Assembly: GCA_025351555.1 (NCBI GenBank)
Contig: JANXVS010000370.1
Span: 1-7,922 of the forward strand
Length of the DNA: 7,922 nt
Reading direction: 5' to 3'
Source: Pseudomonadota bacterium
GTDB lineage: Bacteria; Pseudomonadota; Gammaproteobacteria; Xanthomonadales; Rhodanobacteraceae
A program made the translations under genes and the position numbers. Under the pieces are notes generated by a model. The model worked only from the letters and a program-made list of their open reading frames with translations, searched no databases and was not told where the DNA came from. Shown here piece after piece: positions 1 to 7,345 of this stretch; within the stretch, counting starts at the first letter, position 1, and each line of letters starts with the position of its first letter.

Positions 1-1094
1 AAGATTTGAAAGGCCCACAACTGCTGCACATCATCACGACCAAGGGCAAAGGCTACGCACCGGCTGAACGCGAGCAGATTGAATACCACGCGGTCGGCCC
101 GTTCGATCCGATCAAGGGCGTGGCGAAGAAAGCTGCGGGCAAGCAGACCTACACCGATGTGTTCGGCGATTGGCTTTGCGATATGGCCGCCGCTGATGCG
201 CTCCTGTTCGCAATCACCCCAGCGATGCGCGAAGGTTCCGGCTTGGTGCGCTTCTCCAGAGAATTTCCACAACACTACTTCGATGTCGGCATTGCCGAAC
301 AGCATGCAGTGACGCTCGCCGCAGGTATGGCCTGCGAAGGCGGAAAGCCTGTCGTCGCGATTTATTCCACATTCCTGCAACGTGGTTACGATCAGCTGAT
401 CCATGATGTCGCGATCCAGAATCTCGACGTCACCTTCGCGATCGACCGCGGCGGCGTCGTCGGCCCGGATGGCGCCACCCACGCCGGCAGCTTCGACCTG
501 AGCTATCTGCGCTGCATCCCGAATATGCTGGTGATGGCGCCGAGCGATGAGAACGAATGCCGACAGTTGCTGACGACGGGATTCCTGCACGAAGGCCCCG
601 CCGCCGTGCGTTACCCGCGTGGCACCGGCCCGGGCGCGAAGATCGAATCGGAGTTGAAGTCCCTGGCCATAGGCAAGGCTGAGGTGCGGCGACGTGGCAA
701 CGGCGTCGCCATCCTCGCATTTGGTAGCCCACTCACCGCCGCACTCGACGTCGGCAACGAACTTGGCGCAACCGTCGTCAATATGCGCTTCGTCAAACCG
801 CTGGACGAGGTGCTGGTGCTCGAACTCGCCCGCACGCATGTGGCACTGGTCACGGTCGAAGACAATGCCATTGCCGGCGGCGCCGGGAGTGCGGTTGCAG
901 AGCTGCTCGCCGCAAAGAATATGCAGACATCGATTTTGCAACTCGGACTTCCCGACGCATTCCTCGAACATGCCAGCCGCGAGCAGTTGCTGGCTGAAGC
1001 GGGTATCGATGCAGCGGGAATACGCGAGGCAATACTCAAGCGCTGGCCGCAGTTTATGCCGAAGCCGTTTGGGGAAGTGCGGAGTGCGGTTTGA
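1..1094 (+). CDS. dxs: 1-deoxy-D-xylulose-5-phosphate synthase, C-terminal part (5' end outside window)
   Basis: Thiamine-diphosphate enzyme that condenses pyruvate with glyceraldehyde 3-phosphate to make DXP, the first step of the MEP isoprenoid pathway; also feeds thiamine and pyridoxal synthesis. The frame is open to the left edge (codons from base 3). The TTG at 6 is not a start: it encodes the Leu of the family segment DLKGPQ. Roughly 270 N-terminal residues are missing compared with the ~620-residue E. coli enzyme. Counting the Leu at 6 as residue 1, the pyrimidine-binding domain shows [10 protein letters not shown] (70-79), [11 protein letters not shown] (92-102) with the catalytic Glu at 98, [11 protein letters not shown] (120-130), GPDGATHAG (153-161) with Asp155 and His159, and YPRG (203-206). 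The transketolase C-terminal domain follows, with MRFVKPLDE and [12 protein letters not shown]. coli equivalents from memory are Glu370, Asp427, His431 and Arg478. All key residues are present and the end is normal, so this half looks functional. Confidence 0.97.
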   Translation, partial: DLKGPQLLHIITTKGKGYAPAEREQIEYHAVGPFDPIKGVAKKAAGKQTYTDVFGDWLCDMAAADALLFAITPAMREGSGLVRFSREFPQHYFDVGIAEQHAVTLAAGMACEGGKPVVAIYSTFLQRGYDQLIHDVAIQNLDVTFAIDRGGVVGPDGATHAGSFDLSYLRCIPNMLVMAPSDENECRQLLTTGFLHEGPAAVRYPRGTGPGAKIESELKSLAIGKAEVRRRGNGVAILAFGSPLTAALDVGNELGATVVNMRFVKPLDEVLVLELARTHVALVTVEDNAIAGGAGSAVAELLAAKNMQTSILQLGLPDAFLEHASREQLLAEAGIDAAGIREAILKRWPQFMPKPFGEVRSAV

Positions 1095-1097
1095 TCT

Positions 1098-1622
1098 ATG
1101 TTAGGCCCACGCATACCGATAACGAGCAAAATTGACCCTGCGGTTCGGAGCGAGCTTGTTGCGCTCCACGAGGAAATAATGTGGCTGGCAGCTCGCCCGA
1201 ATGTCACGCCCAGCATGGCGCGCGCTTGGTATACGCATGTCGTCGCGGGCAGATTCAACCGCCGCATTCGTCACTTCTCTGGCAAGGTCTCGCGTGAGGC
1301 CGTCTCGAATTTAGAAGCGACGCTAAGGCTTGAGCACCATTCCCGCATACAAACTACGTTGACCGGGCTAGTTGCTGCACACTTGAAACGTAAACGTCCA
1401 AGCCCACATGAGTTCGTACGCACAGTGCTCGAGTGTGAAAATGTTCATATCGTTACGGTCGCCGAAAACTACGCTGCCATGAGCAACAATGGTGACTACC
1501 GTCGGGCCGGTATCAAGTTAATAGCGTGGCGTTCCATTCCAGAGGCGCGGCGCAAAACTCTCTGGGCCAAGATGCTTCGGGGCAAGGTGGCAAATGCAAT
1601 TCAGTTCGCTCAGGGCTCCTAA
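1098..1622 (+). CDS. Hypothetical protein, 174 residues, directly downstream of dxs
   Basis: I do not recognise this family. The protein is soluble-looking and basic, with no signal peptide or membrane segment. The N-terminal third is helical in character. The C-terminal part contains ENVHIVTVAENYAAM, then GDYRRAGIKLIAWRSIP and a basic stretch ending KMLRGKVANAIQF. That block looks like an ordered, conserved-type domain rather than random translation. The ATG at 1098 lies 3 bp after the dxs stop and has only a distant GGAG (1081-1084, 13 nt away). An in-frame ATG at 1179 has a much better ribosome binding site, GAGGA at 1170-1174, and would give a 147-residue protein. The longer form is given because its first 27 residues read as plausible protein. 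Codon use differs somewhat from the neighbours: three ATA and one TTA occur in the first 36 codons. It may be co-transcribed with dxs, but nothing ties it to that pathway. Confidence 0.75.
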   Translation: MLGPRIPITSKIDPAVRSELVALHEEIMWLAARPNVTPSMARAWYTHVVAGRFNRRIRHFSGKVSREAVSNLEATLRLEHHSRIQTTLTGLVAAHLKRKRPSPHEFVRTVLECENVHIVTVAENYAAMSNNGDYRRAGIKLIAWRSIPEARRKTLWAKMLRGKVANAIQFAQGS

Positions 1623-1663
1623 AGCGCAAGTAGGAGCAATAAGCGCAGCGCATGAGTTGCAGT

Positions 1664-1695
1664 CGATCAAGCCGCCGCTTTAATCGGCTTGATCG
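1664..1695. terminator. Perfect 11-bp inverted repeat over the higA stop codon (possible terminator or mRNA 3' hairpin)
   Basis: CGATCAAGCCG (1664-1674) and CGGCTTGATCG (1685-1695) are exact reverse complements around a 10-base loop. The stem includes the higA stop codon (1667-1669) and its last codons. It lies between two convergent genes, where a bidirectional terminator would be expected. Neither strand has a T-rich run after the stem, so it is not a textbook intrinsic terminator. A Rho-dependent stop, an RNA-stabilising hairpin or chance within coding sequence are alternatives. The structure is read directly; the role is inferred. Confidence 0.45.
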
Positions 1696-1975
1696 CAGCC
1701 AGCTTCTCAGGCTTCTGCCGCACTTCCCACAGATCCACCGCTTCTTGCATGCGCAACCAGCTTTCTGGCGTGGTGTTGAGCAATTTTCCGAGGCGCGCCG
1801 CCATCTCGACCGAAAGCCCGCGCTTTTCCAGCAGCAATTCAGAAACGGACAGCCGACTGACGCCAAGGCGATTGGCGAATTCGATCTGGCTCATCGCCAG
1901 CGCTGGCAGCACATCCTCTCGCAGCACGGCTCCCGGGTGTGTGGGTTGGCGGTTGGAATTACGCAAGCTTTTCAT
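1667..1975 (-). CDS. higA: HigA-family antitoxin, XRE-type helix-turn-helix
   Basis: Antitoxin of a type II toxin-antitoxin pair. HigA proteins bind the cognate HigB toxin and, through their helix-turn-helix, repress their own promoter. The 102-residue length is typical. PTHPGAVLRED (11-21) is the usual N-terminal signature of the HigA/VapI group. The helix-turn-helix spans about residues 28-52 (MSQIEFANRLGVSRLSVSELL), followed by LSVEMAARLGKLL and the PESWLRMQEAVDLW block (70-83). The ATG start overlaps the higB stop by one base (TGATG), with a GAGGA about 9 nt upstream inside higB, which suggests translational coupling. Toxin-before-antitoxin order is characteristic of higBA. The short Ala/Lys-rich tail falls in a strong inverted repeat. 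Confidence 0.93.
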   Translation of the reverse strand: MKSLRNSNRQPTHPGAVLREDVLPALAMSQIEFANRLGVSRLSVSELLLEKRGLSVEMAARLGKLLNTTPESWLRMQEAVDLWEVRQKPEKLAAIKPIKAAA

Positions 1976-2253
1976 CAGCGGTAGTCCTCAAGATCAACGT
2001 CGAGCGCGTCTTCCGCATCGAAGCGGAACGTCAGCCGCCAGTTTCCTGAAACCGACGCCGCATAGGCGCCTTTGCGCTGCCCCTTGAGCGGATGGAACTT
2101 GTAACCAGGCAGATTCATGTCATCGGGCTTGATTGCGGCGTCTAGACGGTCAAGCATGCGTTCCAAACGGCCAGCGAATTGCGCAGGGATTCCTCGATAG
2201 TCGCCGATCGAGAAGAATCGCTCCAACCCACGGTGCCGGAATTTGCGTATCAC
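1975..2253 (-). CDS. higB: HigB-family toxin, RelE/ParE-fold mRNA interferase
   Basis: Toxin of the higBA pair. Family members cleave mRNA in a ribosome-dependent way when not held by HigA. The 92 residues cover the whole family: N-terminal IRKFRHRGLERFF (2-14), DDMNLPGYKFHPLKG (44-58), the core strand motif VSGNWRLTFRF (68-78) and the terminal DVDLEDYR (85-92). The conserved basic and aromatic residues usually implicated in RNA binding or cleavage are present, including Arg73 in NWRLTF and the His54/Lys57 region, so the toxin looks intact. The start is GTG at 2253, chosen because it gives the family-standard N-terminus and has AGGA 7 nt upstream. It lies 37 bp downstream of prmC on the same strand and is followed by higA with a one-base overlap. 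Confidence 0.93.
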   Translation of the reverse strand: MIRKFRHRGLERFFSIGDYRGIPAQFAGRLERMLDRLDAAIKPDDMNLPGYKFHPLKGQRKGAYAASVSGNWRLTFRFDAEDALDVDLEDYR

Positions 2254-2260
2254 GCGTGTA

Positions 2261-2264
2261 TCCT
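2261..2264 (-). promoter_or_regulatory. Ribosome binding site of higB
   Basis: On the - strand AGGA lies 7 nt before the GTG start of higB. It supports that start, and independent translation of the toxin rather than coupling to prmC. Confidence 0.7.
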
Positions 2265-2267
2265 AAT

Positions 2268-2294
2268 ATATTACACAGTAATATGCATCATTAC
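2268..2294 (-). promoter_or_regulatory. Putative HigA operator and higBA promoter region
   Basis: ATATTAC (2268-2274) and GTAATAT (2278-2284) form a perfect 7-bp inverted repeat around ACA, a 17-bp palindrome immediately upstream of higB. A further ATTAC half-site lies at 2290-2294, making an outer pair GTAAT-7 bp-ATTAC with the middle arm. The AT-rich palindrome stands out in GC-rich surroundings and contains -10-like TAATAT/TATATT on the - strand; no convincing -35 is visible. HigA-family repressors bind such palindromes to autoregulate their operon, so this is the natural operator candidate. The third half-site overlaps the prmC stop codon (2291-2293). The palindrome is seen; operator function is inferred. 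Confidence 0.68.
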
Positions 2295-3148
2295 TTTGCA
2301 TGGTGCCGCAATGACCCGCCACTCACCCGCTCACGCCCTTCCAGATCAAGCTCTGTAAACATTCCGACAAATCCACTTTTCTCCAGCAATACGCGCGCTG
2401 CAACGCCTTGCTCGTAACCATGCTCGAACAACAGCCATCCGCCGGGCTTTAGATGCGCGGGAGCATCACGGACGATGACACGGATCGCATCGAAGCCATC
2501 CGCGCCGGACGCCAGCGCACCGCGCGGCTCGAAGCGCAGATCGCCCTGGTGCAGGTGAGCATCCGCGTCGGCGATGTACGGCGGATTGCTGACGATCAGG
2601 TCGAACTTGGCGCTGCCGAGCGCCGCGCACCAGTCGCCTTTCGCGAATTCGACATTGCCGACACCCAAACGCTCGGCATTGCCGCGCGCAACCATCAATG
2701 CTGCGGCACTTGCGTCCGTCGCGAGCATGCGCGCACGCGGACATTCGCACGCGAGCGCCAGCGCGATCGCGCCCGAGCCGGTACCCAAATCGGCAATATC
2801 CACTTCTGTGCCTTGTGGAGTTTTTCGCAAAGCCAGTTCGACCAGCAGTTCGGTTTCCGGGCGCGGAATCAGCACAGCCGGCGTGACGGAAAGTTCGAGC
2901 GACCAGAACTCGCGATGACCAATGATGTAAGCCAGAGGTTCTCCAGCCGCGCGGCGCATCAGCAGCGAGTGGAATCGCACGGCATCCGCGGCAGCCAGCG
3001 CATCGTCTGCGTGGGCATAGAGCCACGCGCGATCGCGCCCGAGCGCGTGGCTCAGCAGCAGCTCGACCTCACGTGATGCCTCGTCGCCGCCGAGATTGCC
3101 TGCGGCGGCGGCAAGCAGGTCGCGTGCCGTGATGACGTTTGTGCTCAC
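2291..3148 (-). CDS. prmC: Peptide chain release factor N5-glutamine methyltransferase
   Basis: SAM-dependent methyltransferase that methylates the glutamine of the GGQ motif in release factors RF1 and RF2, which raises termination efficiency; cytosolic. Its 285 residues compare with about 277 in E. coli. The N-terminal helical substrate-binding domain (about 1-75) contains REVELLLSHALGRDR and the GEPLAYIIGHREFW segment (69-82). The catalytic domain has IPRPETE (94-100), the SAM-binding loop DLGTGSGAIALALA (120-133), the acidic strand end ATDAS (143-147) and the signature NPPY (188-191), which holds the target amide. GRERVSGG (271-278) closes the domain. The start is GTG at 3148; it overlaps the stop of the large upstream gene as GTGA, a 4-bp overlap typical of translational coupling. 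prfA, a frequent neighbour of prmC in other bacteria, is not in the window. Confidence 0.96.
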   Translation of the reverse strand: MSTNVITARDLLAAAAGNLGGDEASREVELLLSHALGRDRAWLYAHADDALAAADAVRFHSLLMRRAAGEPLAYIIGHREFWSLELSVTPAVLIPRPETELLVELALRKTPQGTEVDIADLGTGSGAIALALACECPRARMLATDASAAALMVARGNAERLGVGNVEFAKGDWCAALGSAKFDLIVSNPPYIADADAHLHQGDLRFEPRGALASGADGFDAIRVIVRDAPAHLKPGGWLLFEHGYEQGVAARVLLEKSGFVGMFTELDLEGRERVSGGSLRHHAK

Positions 3149-6100
3149 GCAGATCCCGAGCCCGAGTTTTCTTCAGCAGCAGGCCTGGTCGCGGCTTGCG
3201 CAACGACTTTCTTCGGCGCCTGTCGCCAGTAGCCATCCTTAGTCCACGCCGCAAAGCCATCGCGCAGCCAGCCGATCAGCGCATTCGCCAGCCACAGCGC
3301 CCAGGCCAGCATCAACACTTTGTATACCCATAGCGGCAGGCTGACCGCACTGGCCTGTGGCAACGCATCGGTGCTGCGATCGGCGAACCATTGCAGCGAT
3401 TGCGCGCTGGAACCATTGCCGGTGACGTGCATATCGGGTTGGCCAAGCAGACCCTGCGGAATCGCCGAAGCGAGCGCGAACAGCGCGACGGTGGTCAGCA
3501 ACGCGAGCGTGACCTGGACGAGATTGAAGCGCCAGCGCACCTGCGGTAGCTCACCGCGCCCACGCCAGTCGAACGCGAATAGCCACGCGACGACGACGAG
3601 CAACGCGCCCCAGGAAAATGTAGAGAATCCCAAGCCGAGCAGCAACCAGTCGTGGAAGCGCAGGCGGGTGCGTCGTGTGCGCGCGAGCGCGAACGCCAGC
3701 GCGATCATCACGATCAATTCGCCCCAGTACAGCACCGCCGGGCCAACCTGCGGACCGAAGGCGGCGAGCAGCCAGCGATCGGGCGGCAGTTGCAGGTCGA
3801 GCGTGGCATTCGCCGCTGGCAATCCAAGCGCAAGCGCCGGCGTGCGCACGAGCGTGCCGACCTGCGCATCATCCCGGAAGCGCACCTCATAACGATGCGT
3901 TCCCGGCACGACCGGCAGACTGAGTTTGCCATCGAGCGCGCGCAGATTGAGCACCTGTCCATCGCGATTGACGGCGATAACTTCAGCATTTTTCGGCAAC
4001 GCGATTATTTGATCGCCGCCCTGACTCGCACGCAGCGTGAAGCTGAGTGTGTGAGCGGATGCACGCTGACCGGCTTCGCTGTGCAGGCTCACGGCGTCGA
4101 TCGCGCGCGATGCGCCCTGCGTGGCGGCTGGTCGCGTGATGCGCAGGATGAGCGTTTCGCCGGGCAGCGGATGGAACTCGAAATTACGGAAGTCGTTCGG
4201 GTTGTCGCCGCTATCCAGACCCACGCCCTGGACGCCGCTGAATTCGACATGCCAGGTCGGGCTGACAAGCACGCGCCAAACCTCGGCACGTTCGGCCAAG
4301 GCGGGCGCGGTCAGGGTGAGTGTATCGCCCTTGTCGAGCGTGCTGTTCCAGCTCGCGCTATTGGCGCCGTCGGCAAACGCGGCCGGTACTTTGCCATTTT
4401 GTACTTTTATACCTGCCGTGGTGACATGCTCGGAGGCCAAGGTCGGCACGTCGACGGTGAAACCGCCCTGCGCCGGCGACAGGCGCTCGACCTGGGTCGT
4501 CGAGCTCCATTCCAGGCCCAGCGACAGACTGCGCGAGACGCGCACGTACGGCGGAAACTGCTGCACCCCGCTGCTTGGCGCGGTGCTGGCATTGTCGTGG
4601 GCGAGCGCAAGCGTCAGGGTTTCCGTCAGCAGATGATCATCGGACAGACCCGTAGCCTCCCAGCCGCGACCCTGGAACAGCACTCGCGCGGGTTTCAGCG
4701 GAAACGCTAGCGCGACCTTGTCGCTGTGCGCAGCGAACTCGATCTGCACCCGATGCACGCCGCGGTTCAGCGTGAGCCAGAAGCCGCCGTTCGCGTCGCG
4801 TGCGATCGCATCGTCGGCGACACCATCCACCTGTATACTTTTTAGCGTGACCGCAGCCGCATCCATCGGCAGCGGCAGCGCAACGCGCTCACCGGCGTGC
4901 GCTTCGAGCGTGACGCTGAGCGTGTCGCCATTCGCGACAATCTGTACTTCGGCAAGGCTGGCGCATTCCGGCGCACATTTGGGTGCCTCGGTCGCGCGCT
5001 GGCGCAACTGGTTCAGCAGTTCGTCGGGGGGATAGTTTTGTGCCTGCACGTTCGATGTCAGTACGAGACCACTCAGCAGCAAGGCACCGACGCCAAGCGT
5101 CGCTGCGCGCGACGGACGCACGCCCGGACTTGCGCGGAACAGGCGCCAGATCAACCACGCCAGCAAGAGCACGAGCACGATACGCAGCGGCCGCACCAGC
5201 CAAGGCGGCGCGACGAGCAAATGTACACTTTGAGACATCAGCACCGGACCGCTCCAGTTCAACAGCGCGGTGCTGCCAAGGTTCCAGCTCGGCGCGCCCG
5301 CGCCGGTCTGCACCACGGTAGTTTCGCTGTAGTGATCGATCAGGTCCGCGCGTTGAATATTCGATGCGGTGGCCATCACGGTTTCGGAGTTGCCGCTTGT
5401 CTTGTCCATCTCGGATTTTGCCCGCGGCGAGTTCACGGCACCTTGGGCCCTCTCGGCTTCCCGGACCGCTGGCGGAGGCGCAGCGGGCATCGACATCGGC
5501 GATGGCACTTCTTGTGGCACTGCCGCCTTCATTTCGTCACGCGCCATGCCGTCCCTGAACCCGCCGCCGAGTGCAGCGTACTCGAAGCCGGCCAATGCAT
5601 AGCCGCTCTGCTCGAGCTGCGGATACAACGCATAGCGCACCTGACCGGCGAGGAACGGCAGCCCGACGAGCAGCAGCAAGAGCAGCGCCGCGCGGCGCAG
5701 CAGTTCCGCCGCGCGGCCGAGCTTTCCGATCGGCAAGGCGCGCACGATCAGGGCCAGCGCAAGCGCCGCAAGCAAGCTCCACAACGGTGATCCGTATTCC
5801 TGGTAACCGAGCAGCAGATACGCGACGACAATGACGGAGCCGATCCAGCCAAACAGCCGCCATGCCAGCAGAGCAACGATCGCGCAGATAAAGATATCCA
5901 GCAGAGTCCAGCCGGATATCCAGCTACCCGCTGCGCTGTCCGCGCCCGGCGCGCCGAGCAATTTGTATCCAAAGGGAAAATGCAGCGTCGTTTGGACATG
6001 ATCGAACGTCTGCTGCCAGCCGGCGACCGGCATGGTCGCAGCGGACGCGATACGCTCGCCTGCGGCAAGGTTGACATTCGGCGTGCGCCACTCCACACCG

Positions 6101-7335
6101 CTCAACTCGGGTGTCGCACCGCGCGTGATCAGCAGCGGTTCACCGCTGCCGCCACGCCCAGAGTTTTGCGCCGCGGCCTGTTCGAGTGCGAATGGCGTGG
6201 CCACATCGAAGCGCCAGCCTTGCGCCATCGTGCCGCCGATGCGGTCGCGTGCGAACCAGCCGTCGCCGGCGAAGTCGAGCCAGGCCTCGCGCTGCAGGCT
6301 CAGACGATTGCCCTCGTCCGCCGCAAGCCCGCGCGAGCGTTCCTCGATGCTGAGCTTGGCGCCATCGCCGAGTGCGAACGCCGGCAGCGCCTGCCACTCT
6401 GCCGGCACTTCGGCCTGACGTGGATCGAGCTGCACCGCGCCGCTGGCTGCGGTCACGCGCAAGCGCGACGCCGCTTCGTAACTCCACACTTCCTGTTTTG
6501 GCCACGGTGCGGCGGGCAAGGTTGCGACGACTGTAGTCAGCGGCGCGGTCGCGCGTGCTTCCAGCGTCAACGTGTCAGTGCCGGGTTGCACTTGGATATG
6601 CAGGCGGCCATCGCCATCGAGCCGCGCCGGCCACGCGCTGTTCAATGCCAGTGGCGCGAAACCGGCGGGCAGCACCGGGCCGAGCACTTCCTCGCGCGCT
6701 TGACCTGCGATCGCGAATACGATGCGCGTACTCAGTTGCGCCGGCACGCCATCAGCGAGCTTGCGATAGACGCGTAGCTGGATATTGTCGGCCTCCGGGG
6801 CAGCGGCGCTGACCCGGCCGAGCGTGATCTGGTCGCCATCACGCTGCACCGGCGTCACCGGCTTGCCATCAACGCTCAGTGCAATCAGGCCAATGCTCGC
6901 GGGGATTTGCAGACTTTGCGGCTGCTCATGCCAGGGAATGCGTCCGGCGATTTCATAGCTGCCCGGCGTCAGCCACAGCATTGGTTGCTCGTCGTGCAGC
7001 AACACCGGCTGACGCTGCGTATTGACGCTGACCTGCTGCGGCCAGTGCTCGGCATCGCCTGGCAGCGGCACCCAAGCGGGCGCTTCGACGCGCCAGTGCA
7101 TCGAGAACGTCGCGCCGTCGGCCGTGCTCGCCAGAGTCAGACGACCCGGCCAGGCGCAGATGAAATCCGTCGGTGCATTCAGCGCGCTGTTGGCCAGGAA
7201 TGGGCAGCTGCGGTAGTCCATATCCTTCAGCACCCATGGCCGCCATTCATTCAGCGTGGACGGGATCGAGGATTCCGCCGCGACCGCAGTCAGGGACAGA
7301 CAAAAACCAAGGCAAACCGCGAGCAATCTGAGCAT
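3145..7335 (-). CDS. Very large multi-pass envelope protein of unknown function
   Basis: 1396 residues; I cannot assign a function. The N-terminus is a clear signal peptide (MLRLLAVCLGFCLSLTAVAA, cleavage before ESS). A beta-rich, Trp/Pro-rich exported region follows to about residue 470, with Cys44 and Cys60 near its start. A cluster of about four membrane helices spans roughly 474-566. A Pro/Ala-rich linker lies at about 607-625. Two more helices follow (about 716-734 and 744-766), the second ending like a signal peptide (SNVQAQ). A second exported beta-rich domain with a CAPEC motif (Cys787, Cys791) runs to about 1195. Four C-terminal helices (about 1198-1219, 1228-1254, 1271-1292, 1334-1356) and a short polar tail complete it. 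The start at 7335 is preferred for its GGAGA site 5 nt upstream; ATG 7347 (four residues longer) is the alternative. A TTG at 7419 would bury the signal peptide. The architecture resembles conserved hypothetical envelope proteins I have some memory of, with loose likeness to CreD-type proteins, but I cannot confirm homology. Overlaps prmC by 4 bp. Confidence 0.9.
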   Translation of the reverse strand: MLRLLAVCLGFCLSLTAVAAESSIPSTLNEWRPWVLKDMDYRSCPFLANSALNAPTDFICAWPGRLTLASTADGATFSMHWRVEAPAWVPLPGDAEHWPQQVSVNTQRQPVLLHDEQPMLWLTPGSYEIAGRIPWHEQPQSLQIPASIGLIALSVDGKPVTPVQRDGDQITLGRVSAAAPEADNIQLRVYRKLADGVPAQLSTRIVFAIAGQAREEVLGPVLPAGFAPLALNSAWPARLDGDGRLHIQVQPGTDTLTLEARATAPLTTVVATLPAAPWPKQEVWSYEAASRLRVTAASGAVQLDPRQAEVPAEWQALPAFALGDGAKLSIEERSRGLAADEGNRLSLQREAWLDFAGDGWFARDRIGGTMAQGWRFDVATPFALEQAAAQNSGRGGSGEPLLITRGATPELSGVEWRTPNVNLAAGERIASAATMPVAGWQQTFDHVQTTLHFPFGYKLLGAPGADSAAGSWISGWTLLDIFICAIVALLAWRLFGWIGSVIVVAYLLLGYQEYGSPLWSLLAALALALIVRALPIGKLGRAAELLRRAALLLLLLVGLPFLAGQVRYALYPQLEQSGYALAGFEYAALGGGFRDGMARDEMKAAVPQEVPSPMSMPAAPPPAVREAERAQGAVNSPRAKSEMDKTSGNSETVMATASNIQRADLIDHYSETTVVQTGAGAPSWNLGSTALLNWSGPVLMSQSVHLLVAPPWLVRPLRIVLVLLLAWLIWRLFRASPGVRPSRAATLGVGALLLSGLVLTSNVQAQNYPPDELLNQLRQRATEAPKCAPECASLAEVQIVANGDTLSVTLEAHAGERVALPLPMDAAAVTLKSIQVDGVADDAIARDANGGFWLTLNRGVHRVQIEFAAHSDKVALAFPLKPARVLFQGRGWEATGLSDDHLLTETLTLALAHDNASTAPSSGVQQFPPYVRVSRSLSLGLEWSSTTQVERLSPAQGGFTVDVPTLASEHVTTAGIKVQNGKVPAAFADGANSASWNSTLDKGDTLTLTAPALAERAEVWRVLVSPTWHVEFSGVQGVGLDSGDNPNDFRNFEFHPLPGETLILRITRPAATQGASRAIDAVSLHSEAGQRASAHTLSFTLRASQGGDQIIALPKNAEVIAVNRDGQVLNLRALDGKLSLPVVPGTHRYEVRFRDDAQVGTLVRTPALALGLPAANATLDLQLPPDRWLLAAFGPQVGPAVLYWGELIVMIALAFALARTRRTRLRFHDWLLLGLGFSTFSWGALLVVVAWLFAFDWRGRGELPQVRWRFNLVQVTLALLTTVALFALASAIPQGLLGQPDMHVTGNGSSAQSLQWFADRSTDALPQASAVSLPLWVYKVLMLAWALWLANALIGWLRDGFAAWTKDGYWRQAPKKVVAQAATRPAAEENSGSGSA

Positions 7336-7340
7336 GAGCT

Positions 7341-7345
7341 TCTCC
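7341..7345 (-). promoter_or_regulatory. Ribosome binding site deciding the start of the large envelope gene
   Basis: GGAGA on the - strand lies 5 nt before the ATG at 7335 and partly overlaps the alternative ATG at 7347, which has no comparable site upstream. It favours the shorter N-terminus, which is also a cleaner signal peptide. Confidence 0.6.

Noticed and set aside
611..1267. 218-codon open frame on the - strand antisense to the end of dxs and the start of the unknown gene
   Set aside because: It crosses two + strand genes and is Ser/Ala/Arg-rich without family features; dxs itself is unmistakable.
2453..3076. 207-codon open frame on the + strand antisense to prmC
   Set aside because: prmC is securely identified on the other strand and this translation has only shadow-frame composition.
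3652..4710. 352-codon open frame on the + strand antisense to the large envelope gene
   Set aside because: It lies wholly inside a convincing coding sequence on the other strand, has an Arg/Gln/His-rich composition typical of shadow frames in GC-rich DNA, and shows no recognisable domain.
4897..5790. 297-codon open frame on the + strand antisense to the large envelope gene
   Set aside because: Low-complexity Arg/His/Gln-rich translation, again fully within the opposite-strand gene; no ribosome binding site or domain supports it.
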